Shown here: positions 5,198-6,425 of the stretch, piece by piece
Layout: the number at the start of each line of letters is the position of its first letter
Position numbering within the stretch: position 1 is the stretch's first letter
Source: Syntrophomonadaceae bacterium
GTDB lineage: Bacteria > Bacillota > Dethiobacteria > DTU022
Assembly: GCA_003558195.1 (NCBI GenBank)
Contig: PWMM01000063.1
Span: 1-6,425 of the forward strand
Reading direction: 5' to 3'
DNA: 6,425 bases
Translations under genes and position numbers: made by a program
The notes under the pieces: generated by a model
The model's database searches: none
What the model was told of the DNA's origin: nothing
Seen by the model: the letters and a program-made list of their open reading frames with translations, nothing else

Positions 5198-6425
5198 ATG
5201 GATAAGCAACCCCCGAGCATTTTCAATGATGTCATCGGTCCGGTAATGAGGGGATCATCGAGCTCACACACCGCAGCATCGGTTCGCATCGGGAAGATCA
5301 TTCGACAAAGCCTGCCTGGGAATTGTGTTTCCTGCCACGTCAGTTTCGATCCGGATGGCTCCCTGGCCTCTACTTACCATGAACAGGGCGCTGATATCGG
5401 TTTGGCCGGGGGACTTTTGGGAATGGAGTTAAATGATCCTGACCTGGTCGATTCACTTCATCTTGCCCGTCAAAAAAACCTTGATCTCTGTTTTGAAATA
5501 AAGCCGATTCAAGCTGATCATCCCAACACTTACCAGATCAAAGCTTCCAGCACCAGCGGGGCAGAAAGAACCCTGATTTGCCTTTCCACCGGTGGAGGTA
5601 TGATCGCCGTCACCAATATTGATGGGTTTGCAGTTTCAATTAACGGTGACTTTTATGATAGTCTTTTTTTCTATCCTGCTAAAAGCAGTATCAACCAGGA
5701 TGAATGCACAGCAATTATTAAAAACCTGGTCCCCGGCTATGATTATATCAATTATGAAAAAAATGCCGGCCGGCTACTGATCAATTTGAAAACAGGTTTT
5801 AGGTTAGAAGATGAACTAGTCCAGGCCATTAAAAAAAACACTGGTTCTACAGCAGTTATTCAACTTGACCCGGTTTTACCGGTTCTATCCAGGAAAAACT
5901 TACAGGTTCCCTTGAATAATTCCACTGAAGCCTTAGCACTGGCTGATAAAGAGAAACTTAGTTTATGGGAACTGGCTTTAAGGTATGAAAGTGCCCGCGG
6001 TAATATCAGTCCTGATCAGGTTTTTAAAATGGCAGAAGATATCCTGGATATTATGAATCATTCTATTACTGAAGGATTGGCTGGAACCTGTTACCAGGAC
6101 CGTATTTTAGGGCCGCAGGCTTATAAAATACTGGCCAGTAAAAACCGGTTAGCGGGTGGAAAGATCAATACCAGCCTGATTGCTAAGGTTAGCGCGGTTA
6201 TGGAAGCAAAAAGTGCTTTTAAGGTCATTGTAGCGGCTCCAACTGCTGGTTCCTGTGGAACCTTACCCGGGACTTTTTCCGCTGTAGCAGAGGATTTGCC
6301 TTCCGGTACAGAAAAAATGGCCAGGGCCTTGCTGGCAGCTGGGTTAATAGGTGTTTTCATTGCTGGTAACAGTACATTTGCTGCTGAAGAGTGCGGGTGT
6401 CAGGCTGAATGTGGCTCTGCCTCAG
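5198..6425 (+). CDS. sdaA: L-serine dehydratase, iron-sulfur dependent, fused beta-alpha form (3' end cut by window)
   Basis: An open frame of 409 complete codons runs from ATG 5198 to the window edge without a stop. The family uses a [4Fe-4S] cluster to deaminate L-serine to pyruvate and ammonia in the cytosol. The N-terminal part is the beta domain: GPVMRGSSSSHTAASVRIGK (14-33) matches the substrate-binding G-x-SSSHT signature, with Ser in place of the more usual Pro before SSSHT. A glycine-rich segment STGGGMIAVTNIDG follows near residues 130-143. The alpha domain starts near residue 254 and contains AAPTAGSCGTLPG (346-358), with Cys353, and the cysteine-rich ECGCQAECGSAS (398-409), where Cys401 matches the family's conserved GCQ cysteine. 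About 110-130 residues, including any remaining cluster ligand, lie beyond the window. An in-frame TAG at 5189 fixes the start. The iron-sulfur form favours a low-oxygen lifestyle. Confidence 0.9.
   Translation, partial: MDKQPPSIFNDVIGPVMRGSSSSHTAASVRIGKIIRQSLPGNCVSCHVSFDPDGSLASTYHEQGADIGLAGGLLGMELNDPDLVDSLHLARQKNLDLCFEIKPIQADHPNTYQIKASSTSGAERTLICLSTGGGMIAVTNIDGFAVSINGDFYDSLFFYPAKSSINQDECTAIIKNLVPGYDYINYEKNAGRLLINLKTGFRLEDELVQAIKKNTGSTAVIQLDPVLPVLSRKNLQVPLNNSTEALALADKEKLSLWELALRYESARGNISPDQVFKMAEDILDIMNHSITEGLAGTCYQDRILGPQAYKILASKNRLAGGKINTSLIAKVSAVMEAKSAFKVIVAAPTAGSCGTLPGTFSAVAEDLPSGTEKMARALLAAGLIGVFIAGNSTFAAEECGCQAECGSAS

Noticed and set aside
5175..5246. A 23-codon frame starting at ATG 5175 that overlaps the serine dehydratase start
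   Set aside because: It is short and lacks a convincing SD; it overlaps the dehydratase start in another frame and ends within it without recognisable content.
6121..6360. A 79-codon - strand open frame inside the serine dehydratase
   Set aside because: It is an antisense shadow of the alpha domain, whose coding frame carries clear conserved motifs.
1..6425. CRISPR array, transposon, phage or attachment site
   Set aside because: No regularly spaced repeats, transposase motifs or flanking inverted repeats of element size were seen; all coding space is filled by housekeeping-type genes.

Overview
The window looks like ordinary chromosomal DNA from a low-to-moderate GC bacterium, most likely an anaerobic member of the Firmicutes (Clostridia or relatives). 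The grounds are strong AGGAGG-type ribosome binding sites, tRNA genes with encoded CCA ends, a consensus sigma-A type promoter, an oxygen-labile iron-sulfur serine dehydratase, and MTA-salvage genes without the oxygen-dependent later steps in view. The assignment rests on gene content and style, not on a search. I see no phage, insertion sequence, CRISPR or defence system.

Layout. Positions 1-315 hold the last 104 codons of a polyphosphate kinase (ppk1) on the + strand. From about 320 to 412 lies a short convergent region with one weak and one convincing hairpin. Positions 430-682 carry a tight three-gene tRNA operon on the - strand, transcribed Thr(TGT), Tyr(GTA), Lys(TTT), driven by a near-consensus promoter at 714-742. 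The 180-base divergent region 683-862 separates it from a + strand gene run that continues to the window end.

The + strand run is: a 5'-methylthioadenosine phosphorylase-family enzyme (863-1663), S-methyl-5-thioribose-1-phosphate isomerase mtnA (1663-2724, overlapping by one base), nucleotidase surE (2838-3632), RNA ligase rtcB (3690-5120), and the start of a fused iron-sulfur L-serine dehydratase (5198 to beyond 6425). No strong terminator is visible between them, so they may be one operon with internal leaders of 113, 57 and 77 bases.

How the genes fit together. The first two form a clear metabolic pair: phosphorolysis of a methylthio-nucleoside to 5-methylthioribose-1-phosphate, then isomerisation to methylthioribulose-1-phosphate. 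The phosphorylase has Asn and Ala where adenine-specific MTA phosphorylases carry two Asp residues, so the true substrate may be methylthioinosine or another 6-oxopurine nucleoside. SurE (nucleotide and possibly polyphosphate hydrolysis), RtcB (RNA repair or ligation) and serine dehydratase (serine to pyruvate and ammonia) have no obvious single shared pathway. The most unusual non-coding feature is the surE leader, with a duplicated Shine-Dalgarno-like block, a possible 15-codon upstream ORF and a native SD 21 bases from the start codon. I found no evidence of a wholly new system.
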